Below are positions 1 through 8,007 of a stretch of DNA of 64,000 nucleotides, one piece after another. The DNA is from Pseudodesulfovibrio sp. 5S69 (GTDB lineage Bacteria > Desulfobacterota > Desulfovibrionia > Desulfovibrionales > Desulfovibrionaceae). The notes under the pieces were generated by a model. That model had not been told where the DNA came from. It searched no databases and saw only the letters and a program-made list of their open reading frames with translations. Each line of letters starts with the position of its first letter. The first letter of the stretch is position 1. The stretch covers positions 372,001 through 436,000 of the forward strand of contig NZ_CP146609.1 in NCBI RefSeq assembly GCF_037094465.1, read 5' to 3'. Made by a program: the position numbers and the translations under genes.

Positions 1-507
1 ATCCGCCTGTTCCTGTTGGCCAACGAGGGGTGCCTGTACCACTGCCCGTACAAGCCCGCTCACGACGCGCACATCGCGTTGGTGGTGGAGGGGCTGTGCG
101 GAGACCGGACCTTTGCCCTGAACCGGGAGTTCGGCTGCGTGCGGCGCATGCTCGACGAGCCGGGGCTGATGCTCGCCTCGCCGTTCATCCGGCCCGAGGA
201 CGCGGGCCGCTATGAGGGGCTGGTCCACGGGCTCAAGCTCTGCGGGCGCAACCGGGGCGCGGACTTTCTCCTGCGCGCGGTGGCCGCCTACGCGGAGGAG
301 CGGTACGAGGGCAACCTGCTGGACCTGATGGACGCCATGGGCGATTTGGCGGACCGGGTGCACATCCCCAACCACTGGCTGCCCGCCGATTTTTTCGAGC
401 AGGTCACGGCGTGCGACAAGGCATGCCGCGCCTGCGGCCTGTGCGCGGCCCTGGCCGATCGCATCGCCAAACGCACCGACCCCGGCCTGCCCGGGCTCAG
501 GCGCTGA
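1..507 (+). CDS. C-terminal part of a U32-peptidase-like cysteine-containing protein (partial)
   Basis: The reading frame is open from the first base, so the gene begins before the window; 168 residues are visible. It starts with an Asn-Glu-Gly-Cys-x4-Cys-Pro stretch and ends with a Cys-rich tail (CDKACRACGLC) suited to metal or Fe-S binding. The pattern resembles the C-terminal half of U32-peptidase-like (PrtC/UbiV-type) proteins, which are mostly Fe-S or hydroxylation enzymes rather than proteases. That assignment rests on recalled family patterns and is only moderate. The next gene follows after 64 bases with its own ribosome binding site, so co-transcription is possible but not shown. Confidence 0.55.
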   Translation: MRLFLLANEGCLYHCPYKPAHDAHIALVVEGLCGDRTFALNREFGCVRRMLDEPGLMLASPFIRPEDAGRYEGLVHGLKLCGRNRGADFLLRAVAAYAEERYEGNLLDLMDAMGDLADRVHIPNHWLPADFFEQVTACDKACRACGLCAALADRIAKRTDPGLPGLRR

Positions 508-571
508 TCGTTTCCATTCACCCCGGCCCGCCCCGAACGGCAGGCCCCAATGCATACGAGGAGCAACGCTC

Positions 572-1150
572 ATGAAAAAATCCCTCGGTCCCAACACTCT
601 GGCACAGCCCGCCCCCGTTTGGGCGGTGGGTTCCTATGACGAAGAGGGCAAGCCCAACGCGATGATCGCGGCCTGGGGCGGCATCTGCGGCTCGGACCCG
701 GCCTGCCTGACCGTGTCCGTGCGCCCGTCGCGCCACACCTACAAGGGCATCCTCAAGCACAAGGCGTTCACCGTGTCCGTGAGTTCGGCCCCGCTCGCCG
801 CCGAGGCGGACTTCCTGGGCATGGCCTCGGGCGGCAACGTGGACAAGTTCGCGGTCACCGGCCTGACCCCGGTCAAGGCCGAGTTCGTGGACGCTCCGTA
901 TATCGAGGAGTTTCCGCTGGTCATCGAGTGCGAGCTCAAGGAGACCGTGGACCTCAACGTGCACGTCATGTTCGTGGGCGAGATCAAGGACGTGAAATGC
1001 GACGAGGACAAGCTGGCCGACGGCAAGTACCCGGACCCGGAAAAGGTCCTGCCGCTGATCTTCTCCCCCGGCACCCGAAGCTACCACACCGTGGGCGAAA
1101 AGGTCGGCAGGGGCTTCGACCTGGGCAAGAAATTCCTCAAGAAAGGCTAG
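572..1150 (+). CDS. flr: Flavoredoxin / flavin reductase family protein
   Basis: This 192-residue protein matches the FMN-binding split-barrel flavin reductase family and closely resembles Desulfovibrio flavoredoxin in length and N-terminus (MKKSLGPNT, then VGSYDEEGKPNAM and AAWGGICGSDP). Flavoredoxin is a cytoplasmic FMN electron carrier linked to sulfite or thiosulfate reduction in Desulfovibrio. Only the fold and family are visible here; the physiological partner is inferred. The start is supported by a GAGGAG box 9 bases upstream. The stop is followed after three bases by the start of an NlpC/P60 lipoprotein gene, so the two are probably co-transcribed although unrelated in function. Confidence 0.85.
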   Translation: MKKSLGPNTLAQPAPVWAVGSYDEEGKPNAMIAAWGGICGSDPACLTVSVRPSRHTYKGILKHKAFTVSVSSAPLAAEADFLGMASGGNVDKFAVTGLTPVKAEFVDAPYIEEFPLVIECELKETVDLNVHVMFVGEIKDVKCDEDKLADGKYPDPEKVLPLIFSPGTRSYHTVGEKVGRGFDLGKKFLKKG

Positions 1151-1153
1151 CTG

Positions 1154-2497
1154 ATGCGTCGCCCCGGCCCGTCCCCGCTCCTGCTCCCGGCCCTGTTCGC
1201 GGCCCTGCTCCTGATCGGTGCGGGGTGCGCGGCGCGACGGCCGGACGCGCCCCGGCTGCTGCCGGTGCAGGACGCCGGGGCATACCACGGGTTGCCCGGG
1301 GAGGCCCTGCTCATGAGCCCGGAGGTCCAGGCCGTGGCCTGGTCGGATTTTCTCGCGCGCCACTTCGACCCCTGGGGGCGGACGCAGCCGGAGTATCCGG
1401 CCGACAAGGTCTTCTGGGGGCTGACCACCTTCGCGGACAAGCGGTTGTACGGAGAAAACCTGCTGCCCCGCGACCCGGCCTGGCTCGCTGCCATGACCGC
1501 GGCCTCGCGGGTCGACGAGTACCCGAGCCTGAGCCGGCGGGCCATAGCCGTGGCCAACACGGCCATGCGGGTCCTGCCCACGGGCAAGCCCGCCTTCGAC
1601 GACCCACGGCAGGCGGGCGAGGGATTCCCCTTCGATTACCTGCAGAACTCCCTGGTCCTGGCCGGGACGCCGCTGTACGCCAGCCACGAGAGCGCGGACC
1701 GCGCCTGGGTGCTGGTGGAGTCGCGTTTCGCCTACGGTTGGGTGCGGCGCACGGATATCGCCTGGGTGGACGACGACTTCGCCCGGACGTTCAGGACCGG
1801 CGCGTTCGCGGCCGTGGTCCGGGACGGGGTCTCCCTGACGGACACGGACGGCGTGTTCCGTTTCAAGGGGTTCATCGGCACCCTGCTGCCCGTGGCTGAG
1901 CGTGCGAAAAGTGCCGGAGACGGCAGCCTCACGGTCATGGTCCCGGCCAGAGACGTCCTCGGCCGGGCGGTCGTCCGGTTCGCCCAGATCGCGCCCGGAG
2001 ACGCGCTCCCCGCCCCGCTCGCGCCCACGCCGGACAACTTTGCCATGCTGGCGAACCGCATGCTCGGCGAACCCTACGGCTGGGGCGGGTTGTACATGGA
2101 CCGCGACTGCTCGGCCACGACCATGGACCTGATGGCCGCCTTCGGCATCTTCCTGCCGCGCAACTCGAGCCAGCAGGCCAAACTCGGCTGGGTGGAGCCC
2201 CTGGACGGCGAGAGCGACGCGGCCAAGAAGGCGCGGCTGCTCAAAGGGAGCGTGCCGTTCCTGACCCTGGTGCGCAAGCCGGGGCACATCATGTTCTACA
2301 TCGGCTCAATGGACGGCGAGCCCGTGGTTTTACAGACCATCTGGGGGCTCAAGACCCGGCGCGGCGGGGTCGAAGGGCGCGCGCTCATCGGCCGGACCGT
2401 GATCTCCACCCTGGAACCGGGGGAGAATCTCCGCGACCTGGCCAGGCCCGACGGCGTTCTCCTGCACTCGGTCCGCTCCTTCAACACCCTGCCCTGA
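1154..2497 (+). CDS. NlpC/P60 family lipoprotein, SH3-containing peptidoglycan endopeptidase
   Basis: The 447-residue product starts with an arginine-rich, then hydrophobic signal and a lipobox (LIGAGC), so it is an exported lipoprotein. The middle holds SH3b-like segments (near GTPLYASHESADRAWVLVE). The C-terminal catalytic domain has the NlpC/P60 nucleophile Cys319 in YMDRDCSATTMDL and His378 in KPGHIMFYIG. The family cleaves gamma-D-glutamyl-diaminoacid bonds in peptidoglycan peptides. A D. vulgaris homologue with this architecture (N-terminal stabilising region, two SH3b, NlpC/P60) is known structurally. It is probably a cell-wall peptide recycling or remodelling enzyme in the periplasm. 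Confidence 0.88.
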   Translation: MRRPGPSPLLLPALFAALLLIGAGCAARRPDAPRLLPVQDAGAYHGLPGEALLMSPEVQAVAWSDFLARHFDPWGRTQPEYPADKVFWGLTTFADKRLYGENLLPRDPAWLAAMTAASRVDEYPSLSRRAIAVANTAMRVLPTGKPAFDDPRQAGEGFPFDYLQNSLVLAGTPLYASHESADRAWVLVESRFAYGWVRRTDIAWVDDDFARTFRTGAFAAVVRDGVSLTDTDGVFRFKGFIGTLLPVAERAKSAGDGSLTVMVPARDVLGRAVVRFAQIAPGDALPAPLAPTPDNFAMLANRMLGEPYGWGGLYMDRDCSATTMDLMAAFGIFLPRNSSQQAKLGWVEPLDGESDAAKKARLLKGSVPFLTLVRKPGHIMFYIGSMDGEPVVLQTIWGLKTRRGGVEGRALIGRTVISTLEPGENLRDLARPDGVLLHSVRSFNTLP

Positions 2498-2610
2498 CCG
2501 GCCCGACCGTTTTTTGACGGCGAGCGTACGGGCCGATAAGGCTCGCGGCGCAATGGCCTGATTTCGCACGTCTTGGCCCGATTGGGTACGAGCCATGCAT
2601 CCTTCGGGGC

Positions 2611-3396
2611 ATGCACGGACCGAAACTCGGCCATATCCTGCTCCTGGGAGCGCTGACCGCATTGCCCGGCTGTCTGGCCATCAACGCGGCCCTGGGCGTG
2701 CTCGGCGCCATGGGACCGCCTGCCGCCCAACTGGCCGGAGCAGCCTACACCGTGGCCGAGTACTCCTACGAATACGGGGCCCACGACCGCACGCCGGACG
2801 AGGTCTTCCTGGCCAAGTTCGACTGGCTCCTGGCCGACGGGGACGAACCCGACCCGTCCGCCTTTGCCGGGGCCCTGAGCGCGGCCGTGCCCGGCCCGCA
2901 GGTCGACGTCACGCCACGCCCGATCGTGGTCGCGGCGAACGCCGCGGACCCGGCCGGTCCCCGAGCCCGACCGGGCGTCACCCGCGCTGCCGGGCCCGTT
3001 GCCGCAACCGGACGGCCCGTACGGCTCATGAAGAAGGCAACGCCCGTGGCGGCGGCAAGCAGGGCCGCGTCTCCGAAGCGTATCGCCAACGCCCCGGCCC
3101 GGGCCATCGCCCGCAAGCCTGCCCTGGCCGCGCCGGTGCGCAGGACGACCCCGGTCCACCACTATGCGGTCCATGCGCCGGACCCGCTGCTGGCCAGGCT
3201 CGACCGGCTGGAAAACGGGTTGGCTCAGGCCGAGGCGCTCTATCTTTCGGAGACGGCGGGCGGCCTGCGGCTGTCCGTGCCCCCGTGCGACGGCGACCCC
3301 TGCGCCCAGGGCGTGAACGGCGGGTATTCCCTGCGGCTGCCGGTCATGTACAATGCGCCCCGCGCAACCGGCGCGTCCTCCGCGCGGGCGGGCTGA
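2611..3396 (+). CDS. Putative lipoprotein of unknown function
   Basis: A 261-residue protein with an N-terminal hydrophobic segment ending in a lipobox-like LPGC at residue 21. The first 90 residues look folded. Residues 100-190 are Ala/Pro/Arg-rich and probably disordered. The C-terminus has a short helix (LLARLDRLENGLAQAEALY) and a Cys pair (PPCDGDPCAQG). I do not recognise a family. It ends five bases before the convergent small HTH gene. The start has no strong ribosome binding site, so the exact N-terminus is uncertain, but the lipobox supports this frame. Confidence 0.6.
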   Translation: MHGPKLGHILLLGALTALPGCLAINAALGVLGAMGPPAAQLAGAAYTVAEYSYEYGAHDRTPDEVFLAKFDWLLADGDEPDPSAFAGALSAAVPGPQVDVTPRPIVVAANAADPAGPRARPGVTRAAGPVAATGRPVRLMKKATPVAAASRAASPKRIANAPARAIARKPALAAPVRRTTPVHHYAVHAPDPLLARLDRLENGLAQAEALYLSETAGGLRLSVPPCDGDPCAQGVNGGYSLRLPVMYNAPRATGASSARAG

Positions 3397-3401
3397 ACCG
3401 G

Positions 3402-3632
3402 TCAATCCGCGCCTCCCTCCAGGCGCTCCCTGAACACGTAGTTGCTGATGTGCCGGTCGCGCTGCTCGCGGATCCACCGTTGCAGATCCTCGGGCAGGGC
3501 GCGCCACGAGCCCTTGTCGTCCCGCTTCCAGGCGGGCAGCCCCTTGTCTCTGACCAATTCCGTGATGTTACGCGGGTTTTCGCCCACGGCCTCGCAGATG
3601 TCCTTGGCCCCTTTCAGACAGATTTCCGACAT
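3402..3632 (-). CDS. Small helix-turn-helix protein, phage-type
   Basis: A 76-residue protein with a compact N-terminal HTH-like region (KDICEAVGENPRNITELV) followed by LPAWKRDDKGSWRALPEDL. That arrangement is typical of small excisionase- or MerR-like DNA-binding proteins in Desulfovibrio prophage modules. It starts with ATG 13 bases after the stop of the DUF5675 gene, preceded by AGGA and a G-run, so the two form an operon read from the divergent promoter region. Its target is unknown. Confidence 0.65.
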   Translation of the reverse strand: MSEICLKGAKDICEAVGENPRNITELVRDKGLPAWKRDDKGSWRALPEDLQRWIREQRDRHISNYVFRERLEGGAD

Positions 3633-3645
3633 GCGCCCCCCGTTC

Positions 3646-4041
3646 CTATTCCGCGATCTCGAATTGAAAGGTCTGTTCCCCGGAACAGTGGTCCAGAAAC
3701 TCCCTGAAGGCCGCGCGGGAATCGAGCACGCCGCGCTCGGGACCGAGCCTGCCGAACCGGCTGCCGAGCAGGATGCAGCCGTGGGTGTCGCTGGCCACAT
3801 TGCCCTGGTGAAAAAGAATGGCGGTCCGGCCGGGCACGTCGGCCACTTCGAAGGTCCTGCCGAAGGTCGGCGAATCCACCCTCCGGCAGGTATAGGTCCC
3901 GGCCGGGATGCAGGACACGCCGACCCGGTTGCCCCGCTCGGGCGGCTCCAGGGTGACGCACTGGACCCGGCCGTCCAGGCGGAGCACGCCGAAGGTCCCT
4001 TCCTCGCTCTTTTCCAAGCGCATAATATCAACCTTTTTCAT
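3646..4041 (-). CDS. DUF5675 family protein
   Basis: The 131-residue product begins MKKVDIMRLEKSEEGTFGVL and contains TLEPPERGNR, IPAGTYTC and a HQGNVASDTHGCILLG segment. This is the pattern of DUF5675, a small domain found in phages and genomic islands, often near endolysin or tail genes. Some family members are suspected cell-wall-related enzymes because the conserved His/Asp/Cys cluster recalls L,D-transpeptidases, but no activity is established. GGAGG lies 8 bases upstream of the ATG. It is divergent from an S24-type repressor gene, with which it probably forms a small regulated unit. Confidence 0.72.
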   Translation of the reverse strand: MKKVDIMRLEKSEEGTFGVLRLDGRVQCVTLEPPERGNRVGVSCIPAGTYTCRRVDSPTFGRTFEVADVPGRTAILFHQGNVASDTHGCILLGSRFGRLGPERGVLDSRAAFREFLDHCSGEQTFQFEIAE

Positions 4042-4086
4042 CAGTTAATCCTCCATATTTGTAATCTGACAATGTTGTTCCGGTTT

Positions 4087-4116
4087 GGTATAGTCACTTG
4101 TCTATTTGCTAGTCAA
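4087..4116 (-). promoter_or_regulatory. Candidate promoter for the DUF5675-HTH operon
   Basis: On the minus strand TTGACT and TATACC are separated by 18 bases, 46 bases upstream of the DUF5675 start. TAGTCA is repeated at 4091-4096 and 4110-4115, and a TTGTCTA (4099-4105) lies inverted relative to TAGACA at 4137-4142, so repressor operators may overlap it. Confidence 0.5.
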
Positions 4117-4136
4117 CCATTTTCCGCATTTCTCTT

Positions 4137-4164
4137 TAGACATTTGCCAATTTTCATGTATAAG
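4137..4164 (+). promoter_or_regulatory. Candidate promoter for the S24 repressor gene
   Basis: TAGACA and TATAAG are separated by 16 bases, each matching five of six sigma-70 consensus positions, ending 33 bases upstream of the repressor ATG. The surrounding 150 bases are strikingly AT-rich compared with the genes. Confidence 0.55.
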
Positions 4165-4197
4165 GGTGCACAACCATTACACAGAAAAGGGGATGAC

Positions 4198-4944
4198 ATG
4201 GGATTCACCGACGACGTGCGCCAGGCGCTCCTCGACCGGATCGGGCCGGGCAAACGGTACCCCAACAACAAACGGATGGCGGACGAACTCGGGGTCGACC
4301 CGTCGCAGCTCAACCGTTTCCTCAAGCGGGAGCGCGGCCTGAACAGCGACTCCCTGGGGCACATCCTCGACCGCGTGGGCGTGACTCTGGCCTTTTGCGA
4401 TGAACCGGCCGACGCCGCCCGTGAAGTCTGCTTCCGGCCGCCGGACACGGGCGGGACCGGGCCCGGCGCGCCCGAGCCCAGGGCCGACGACTACCTGGCC
4501 GTCCCCCTGGCCGGTCCGGCCGTGGCCGCCTCGGCGGGGCTGGTCCCGGAGGGGAGCGTGGAGGGCTGGGTCCTGGTCTGGCGCCACCAGGAGTCCATCC
4601 GCTTCCGGTCCAACCTGGTGGCCGTGGAGGTGGGCCGGGGCGAGCTGTCCATGGCCCCCACCCTGCATCCGGGGGACATCGTCCTGGTGGACCGCGACGA
4701 CCGGGACCCCTGCCCGGCGGGCAAGATCATGCTCGTCCGCGAACCGGGCGAGGATGGGGGCGTGCACATCCGGCGGGTCTGCACCCGGCGACTGGACGAT
4801 GACGTGGAGCTGATCTACTACTCGGACAACAGCCGCGAACACCCGCCCGCCACCTACCGGCTCGGGCGGGATTTCGGCGGCGACATCAACGGGGCCATCG
4901 GCGGCAACGTGGTCTGGGCCTGGAGCGACATGACCCGGAAATAG
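4198..4944 (+). CDS. S24/LexA-like transcriptional repressor with N-terminal HTH
   Basis: The 248-residue protein has a short N-terminal HTH (NNKRMADELGVDPSQLNRFL, around residues 21-40), a variable linker, and a C-terminal S24 peptidase domain (GELSMAPTLHPGDIVLVDR). Ser151 is the expected autocleavage nucleophile. The usual general-base Lys of the vKR motif appears to be Arg192 (HIRRVCTRR), so self-cleavage may be lost. Proteins of this type are CI-like phage repressors or stand-alone regulators. The start has AAAAGGGG just upstream. It is divergent from the DUF5675-HTH operon, which it probably represses. Confidence 0.8.
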   Translation: MGFTDDVRQALLDRIGPGKRYPNNKRMADELGVDPSQLNRFLKRERGLNSDSLGHILDRVGVTLAFCDEPADAAREVCFRPPDTGGTGPGAPEPRADDYLAVPLAGPAVAASAGLVPEGSVEGWVLVWRHQESIRFRSNLVAVEVGRGELSMAPTLHPGDIVLVDRDDRDPCPAGKIMLVREPGEDGGVHIRRVCTRRLDDDVELIYYSDNSREHPPATYRLGRDFGGDINGAIGGNVVWAWSDMTRK

Positions 4945-4969
4945 CCACTTTTCGAAACAAGGAGACCCA

Positions 4970-5953
4970 ATGTTGGACTTTCGACATATTTGCTCGGCCC
5001 GAAGGCGCGCCCTGCCGCTGCTTTTCGTTCTGGCCCTGAGCCTCGTCCCGGCACCGCGCGCCGCTGCCGCGGGGCCGGGCTCCCCGGGCATCGCCCGGAT
5101 GCTGGGCAGCACGGATGCGGGCGAGCGCTCCATGGGACTGTCCGCCCTGCGCAACAGCGGGCAGGCGGCCCTGCCCGGCCTGATCGCGAGCCTGAGCGCC
5201 CCGGAGACGGCCGTTCGGCGCGGCGCGGTCTACGGGCTGGCCCTGCTGCCTGCGCCCGCCCTAGCCCTGGACGGCCTGCTCAAGTCCCTGGGAGATCCCG
5301 ACCCCACGGTCCGTTTCCTGGCCGCGCACACCCTGGCCCGCATGGGCGGCTTGGCCGCCCCGGACGTGGCCCGGTTGCTGGCCAGCCCGGATGACAAGGT
5401 CCGCGTGGCCGCCTCCCTTTGCCTGAGCCGCATGGGCTCGGCCGCGGTCCCGGCCCTGGCCGGCCTGCTGCGCCGCGAGGATCCACCGGTCCAGGCCAAG
5501 GCCGCCTGGCTGCTCGGGGCCATGGGGCCCGAGGCCATGCCCGCGGTCCCGGCCCTGGTCCGGGCGCTCAAGACCCGCGACGTGCGCCTGATGCACGTCG
5601 TGGCCGAGACCCTGGACCTTATCGGCCCGGACCCGGCCCTGATTTTTCGGCAAATGACCCTGCTTGGCAGCGGGGAAACCAACCGGCCGTTCGCACGCCT
5701 GGGCGCGGCCGCGGCCCCGACCCTGGTCCGGCTGCTGGCCCGGCCCGGCACACCCATGGGGCAGATGGCCCTGTACACCCTGGCCCGCATGGGCGCGCAG
5801 GCGGAACCCGCGCTGCGCGCCGCCCTGGCCACGGGCAGCGACGGGCAGAAGGCTGCCGCCGCCATGCTCCTGACCGGCATCGACCCGGATCTGGCGCAGA
5901 CCCTGCCCGAGGACCTTCGCCGCACCCTGAGCGGCGCCCTTCACCTGAACTGA
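4970..5953 (+). CDS. Exported HEAT-repeat protein
   Basis: A 327-residue protein with a Sec-type signal peptide (basic start, hydrophobic core to about residue 37, AAAA). The rest is a run of about seven 30-35-residue HEAT or PBS-lyase-like repeats with recurring signatures (VRFLAAHTLARMGGLAAPDV, VRVAASLCLSRMGSAAVPAL, VQAKAAWLLGAMGPEAMPAV). HEAT solenoids act as protein-binding scaffolds, and no catalytic residue is visible. AAGGAG lies 6 bases before the ATG. The DUF6941-like gene starts 12 bases after the stop, so the two are probably one operon. The partner protein is unknown. Confidence 0.8.
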   Translation: MLDFRHICSARRRALPLLFVLALSLVPAPRAAAAGPGSPGIARMLGSTDAGERSMGLSALRNSGQAALPGLIASLSAPETAVRRGAVYGLALLPAPALALDGLLKSLGDPDPTVRFLAAHTLARMGGLAAPDVARLLASPDDKVRVAASLCLSRMGSAAVPALAGLLRREDPPVQAKAAWLLGAMGPEAMPAVPALVRALKTRDVRLMHVVAETLDLIGPDPALIFRQMTLLGSGETNRPFARLGAAAAPTLVRLLARPGTPMGQMALYTLARMGAQAEPALRAALATGSDGQKAAAAMLLTGIDPDLAQTLPEDLRRTLSGALHLN

Positions 5954-5965
5954 CACGGAGGCACC

Positions 5966-6367
5966 ATGCCTGAACTGATTTACGCCCTTATCTGCTCGGA
6001 CCTGATCATCGATAAGGACTCGAGCTCGACCTCGTTCATCCGGACCATCGAACACGCGGTGGTGCCGGAGTTCCCGGCCACCCTGCCGCCCATCTACTTC
6101 GCCAGCCTCTGGGACCTGGAAGGCGCGGGGACCACCCCGTTCACCATCTCCCTGGACCTGGTCTCGCCCGAGGGCAAGGAGATCACCCTGGGCATGCAGG
6201 AGATCACCCCCACAGGGACCATGCTCCACAAGATGAACTTCCAACTGCCCGGCCTCAAGGTGGAGGGCGAGGGCAAACACACCCTGGCCGTGTCCGTGAA
6301 GACCGACGGCGACTGGGAGACCTGCGCGCGCCTCCCGCTCTACGTGTTCAAGAGCCAGGACCAATAG
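5966..6367 (+). CDS. DUF6941-like protein
   Basis: A 133-residue soluble protein starting MPELIYALICSDLIIDKDS, with a beta-rich composition and no signal peptide. The opening resembles the DUF6941 family (short beta-sandwich proteins with an N-terminal D-x-V/I-I-D-K segment), which have no known function. A good ribosome binding site (CGGAGG) precedes it. It is the last gene before a large perfect hairpin and may share a transcript with the HEAT-repeat gene. Confidence 0.55.
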   Translation: MPELIYALICSDLIIDKDSSSTSFIRTIEHAVVPEFPATLPPIYFASLWDLEGAGTTPFTISLDLVSPEGKEITLGMQEITPTGTMLHKMNFQLPGLKVEGEGKHTLAVSVKTDGDWETCARLPLYVFKSQDQ

Positions 6368-6385
6368 CCTCCCGGACAAGAGCAC

Positions 6386-6438
6386 TGCAAAAGGCCGCCT
6401 CATGCATAGTTATACTATGCATGAGGCGGCCTTTTGCA
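6386..6438. terminator. Perfect 25-bp inverted repeat, probable bidirectional terminator
   Basis: Positions 6386-6410 and 6414-6438 are exact inverse complements around a 3-base loop. The stem has a GC-rich lower half (AAAAGGCCGCCT) and an AT-rich tip. Each side ends in four A or T bases as in a two-way intrinsic terminator, but the stem is unusually long and perfect. Confidence 0.65.
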
Positions 6439-6440
6439 TT

Positions 6441-6699
6441 ATGCACAACATAACTAGCCCCCTCCTGGGGACATTGCCGATGCAACACCGCTTCCAATGG
6501 ACTATAAAATGCTTTTTACAGCAAAACTTTAAATTGTATTTAACTAATTTTTCAAAGTAAAATAGGATATTAGATGCAAAATTTGTCAGTTTTTACTGGA
6601 CATTTTGTTGTTGCATTCTTATTGTTGCAACGTTGATTCTATATTTATCGATTGCCCGCTTTGCCGCCCTGCGGAGCGGCCGGGCACCCAGGGGGAACC
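6441..6699. other. AT-rich intergenic island
   Basis: About 200 bases here (roughly 6480-6650) are far more AT-rich than the flanking genes. There is a small CCCC-TCCT-GGGG hairpin near 6458-6469 and repeated TTGTTGCA words near 6608-6632. No credible ORF begins inside it. It may be a promoter or regulatory region, or a relic of inserted DNA. Confidence 0.45.
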
Positions 6700-6927
6700 A
6701 TGCGTCTTGCCGTGATCATAAAAGCCGAACAAAAGGAGGTGCTGCCCACGGCCGCCGAACTCCGGGAGGCGGGCTTCGCCGTGTCCTCGGCCATGGGACC
6801 GGGCCGGGGTGCCGCCGGGGCCTGCGGCCCGGCCCGCAGGCGGTGCGGCAGCGACGAGCCGGACAAGGCCGCGCCCGAACGGGCCGGACCGGTGTGCCGG
6901 TGCCTCACGGAACGACAAAGACCCTGA
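6700..6927 (+). pseudogene. Short P-II-like remnant or spurious ORF
   Basis: From ATG 6700, preceded by AGGGGG, the frame reads 75 residues. The first 37 (MRLAVIIKAEQKEVLP, then ELREAGFAVSSAMGPGRG) recall the N-terminus of nitrogen regulatory P-II proteins up to their GxGR turn. After that the sequence becomes Arg/Ala/Gly-rich with no recognisable fold, and it runs into the terminator at 6917-6949. The likeliest readings are a truncated or frameshifted gene, or a chance ORF. Confidence 0.3.
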
Positions 6928-6949
6928 CGCCGTGGGCGCCAGGGTCTTT
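6917..6949 (-). terminator. Intrinsic terminator of the AroA' gene
   Basis: AAAGACCCTGACGCC (6917-6931) pairs with GGCGCCAGGGTCTTT (6935-6949), with one imperfect position and a 3-base loop. It lies 31 bases past the stop of the minus-strand AroA' gene. Confidence 0.75.
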
Positions 6950-6979
6950 CGTTGCGTTTCGAGTCCGCGAAAATCCGGG

Positions 6980-7783
6980 CTAGAGAATGTCCTCGTATCC
7001 CTCGATGGCTTCATCCACCGGGGCGTCCTCGTGGACGATCCGGTTGAGGACCTCGACCAGCCGGGTGGTGTCGCGATGCTGGAACACGTTGCGGCCCACG
7101 GACAGGCCGGAGCCGCCCGCATCCAGGGAGGTGCGGACCATGTCCAGGAACTCGCGGGTGGAGTCCATCTTGGCCCCGCCCGCGATGACCACGGGCACGC
7201 CCGCGCATTCGACCACGTGGGCGAAGCTCTCGGCGCTGCCGGGGTAGTTGACCTTGACCACGTCCGCGCCGAGCTCCGCGCCCACCCGGGCGCAGTGGGC
7301 CACGATGTCCGGGTCATACTCGTCCGGGACCTTGGGGCCGCGCGCGTAGACCATGGCCAGCAGGGGCATGCCCCATTCCGAGGCGGATGCGGCCACCCGG
7401 CCCAGGTCCATGAGCATCTGGCCCTCGGTTTCATCGCCCAGGTTGACGTGCACGCTGACCGCGTCCGCGCCGAGGCGGATGGCTTCCTCCACCGTGGTCA
7501 CCAGCCGCTTCACGTTGGGAAACGGCGACAGGCAGGTACCTCCCGACAGGTGGACAATGCAGCCGAAATCGCGGCCCTGCATACGGTGGCCGAGTTTGAC
7601 CTGGCCCTTGTGGACCAGCCCCGCGTTGGCCCCGCCGGCTACCAGGTTGGTGACCGTGTCGCGCATCTTCTCAAGCCCGGCGATGGGCCCCACGGTCACG
7701 CCGTGGTCCATGGGCACGATGATGGTCCGCCCGGTGTTGCGGTTGAAAATTCTCTCCAGTCGGATGGCCTTGCCGATATGCAT
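6980..7783 (-). CDS. 2-amino-3,7-dideoxy-D-threo-hept-6-ulosonate synthase (AroA')
   Basis: A 267-residue DhnA-type class I aldolase. It carries the Schiff-base Lys region ([10 protein letters not shown]), [11 protein letters not shown], the phosphate-binding [11 protein letters not shown] and SVGRNVFQH. In archaea and Desulfovibrio-type bacteria lacking the usual DAHP synthase, this enzyme makes ADH from a 6-deoxy-5-ketofructose phosphate and aspartate semialdehyde for the alternative route to 3-dehydroquinate. The closely related FBP aldolase function cannot be excluded by sequence alone. The ATG at 7783 has AGGAGAGAGGTG upstream and a terminator follows, so it is monocistronic. No AroB'-type partner is next to it here. 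Confidence 0.8.
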   Translation of the reverse strand: MHIGKAIRLERIFNRNTGRTIIVPMDHGVTVGPIAGLEKMRDTVTNLVAGGANAGLVHKGQVKLGHRMQGRDFGCIVHLSGGTCLSPFPNVKRLVTTVEEAIRLGADAVSVHVNLGDETEGQMLMDLGRVAASASEWGMPLLAMVYARGPKVPDEYDPDIVAHCARVGAELGADVVKVNYPGSAESFAHVVECAGVPVVIAGGAKMDSTREFLDMVRTSLDAGGSGLSVGRNVFQHRDTTRLVEVLNRIVHEDAPVDEAIEGYEDIL

Positions 7784-7913
7784 TGTATCACCTCTCTCCT
7801 GGTGGTTGCTGTCTGTCCGATACCTGGGTTCACATAATACAGTCCGGGCCAAGAGGAAAGCGGAATTCCCCCTGCCCGGAATCCGGTTTCCACTCGCTTT
7901 TTGTGCGGAGTTG

Positions 7914-7942
7914 TTGACGAATGGCCTTCCACAAACTATCCT
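7914..7942 (+). promoter_or_regulatory. Candidate sigma-70 promoter for the EAL-HDOD gene
   Basis: TTGACG and TATCCT are separated by 17 bases, 65 bases upstream of ATG 8008. The same TATCCT hexamer occurs at the inferred -10 position of hcp. Confidence 0.45.
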
Positions 7943-8007
7943 CCATACCGTGCCGTTTCCCTGTGAACCGCCATGAACGATCCGATCGCCCGACAAAGGG
8001 GACAGCG

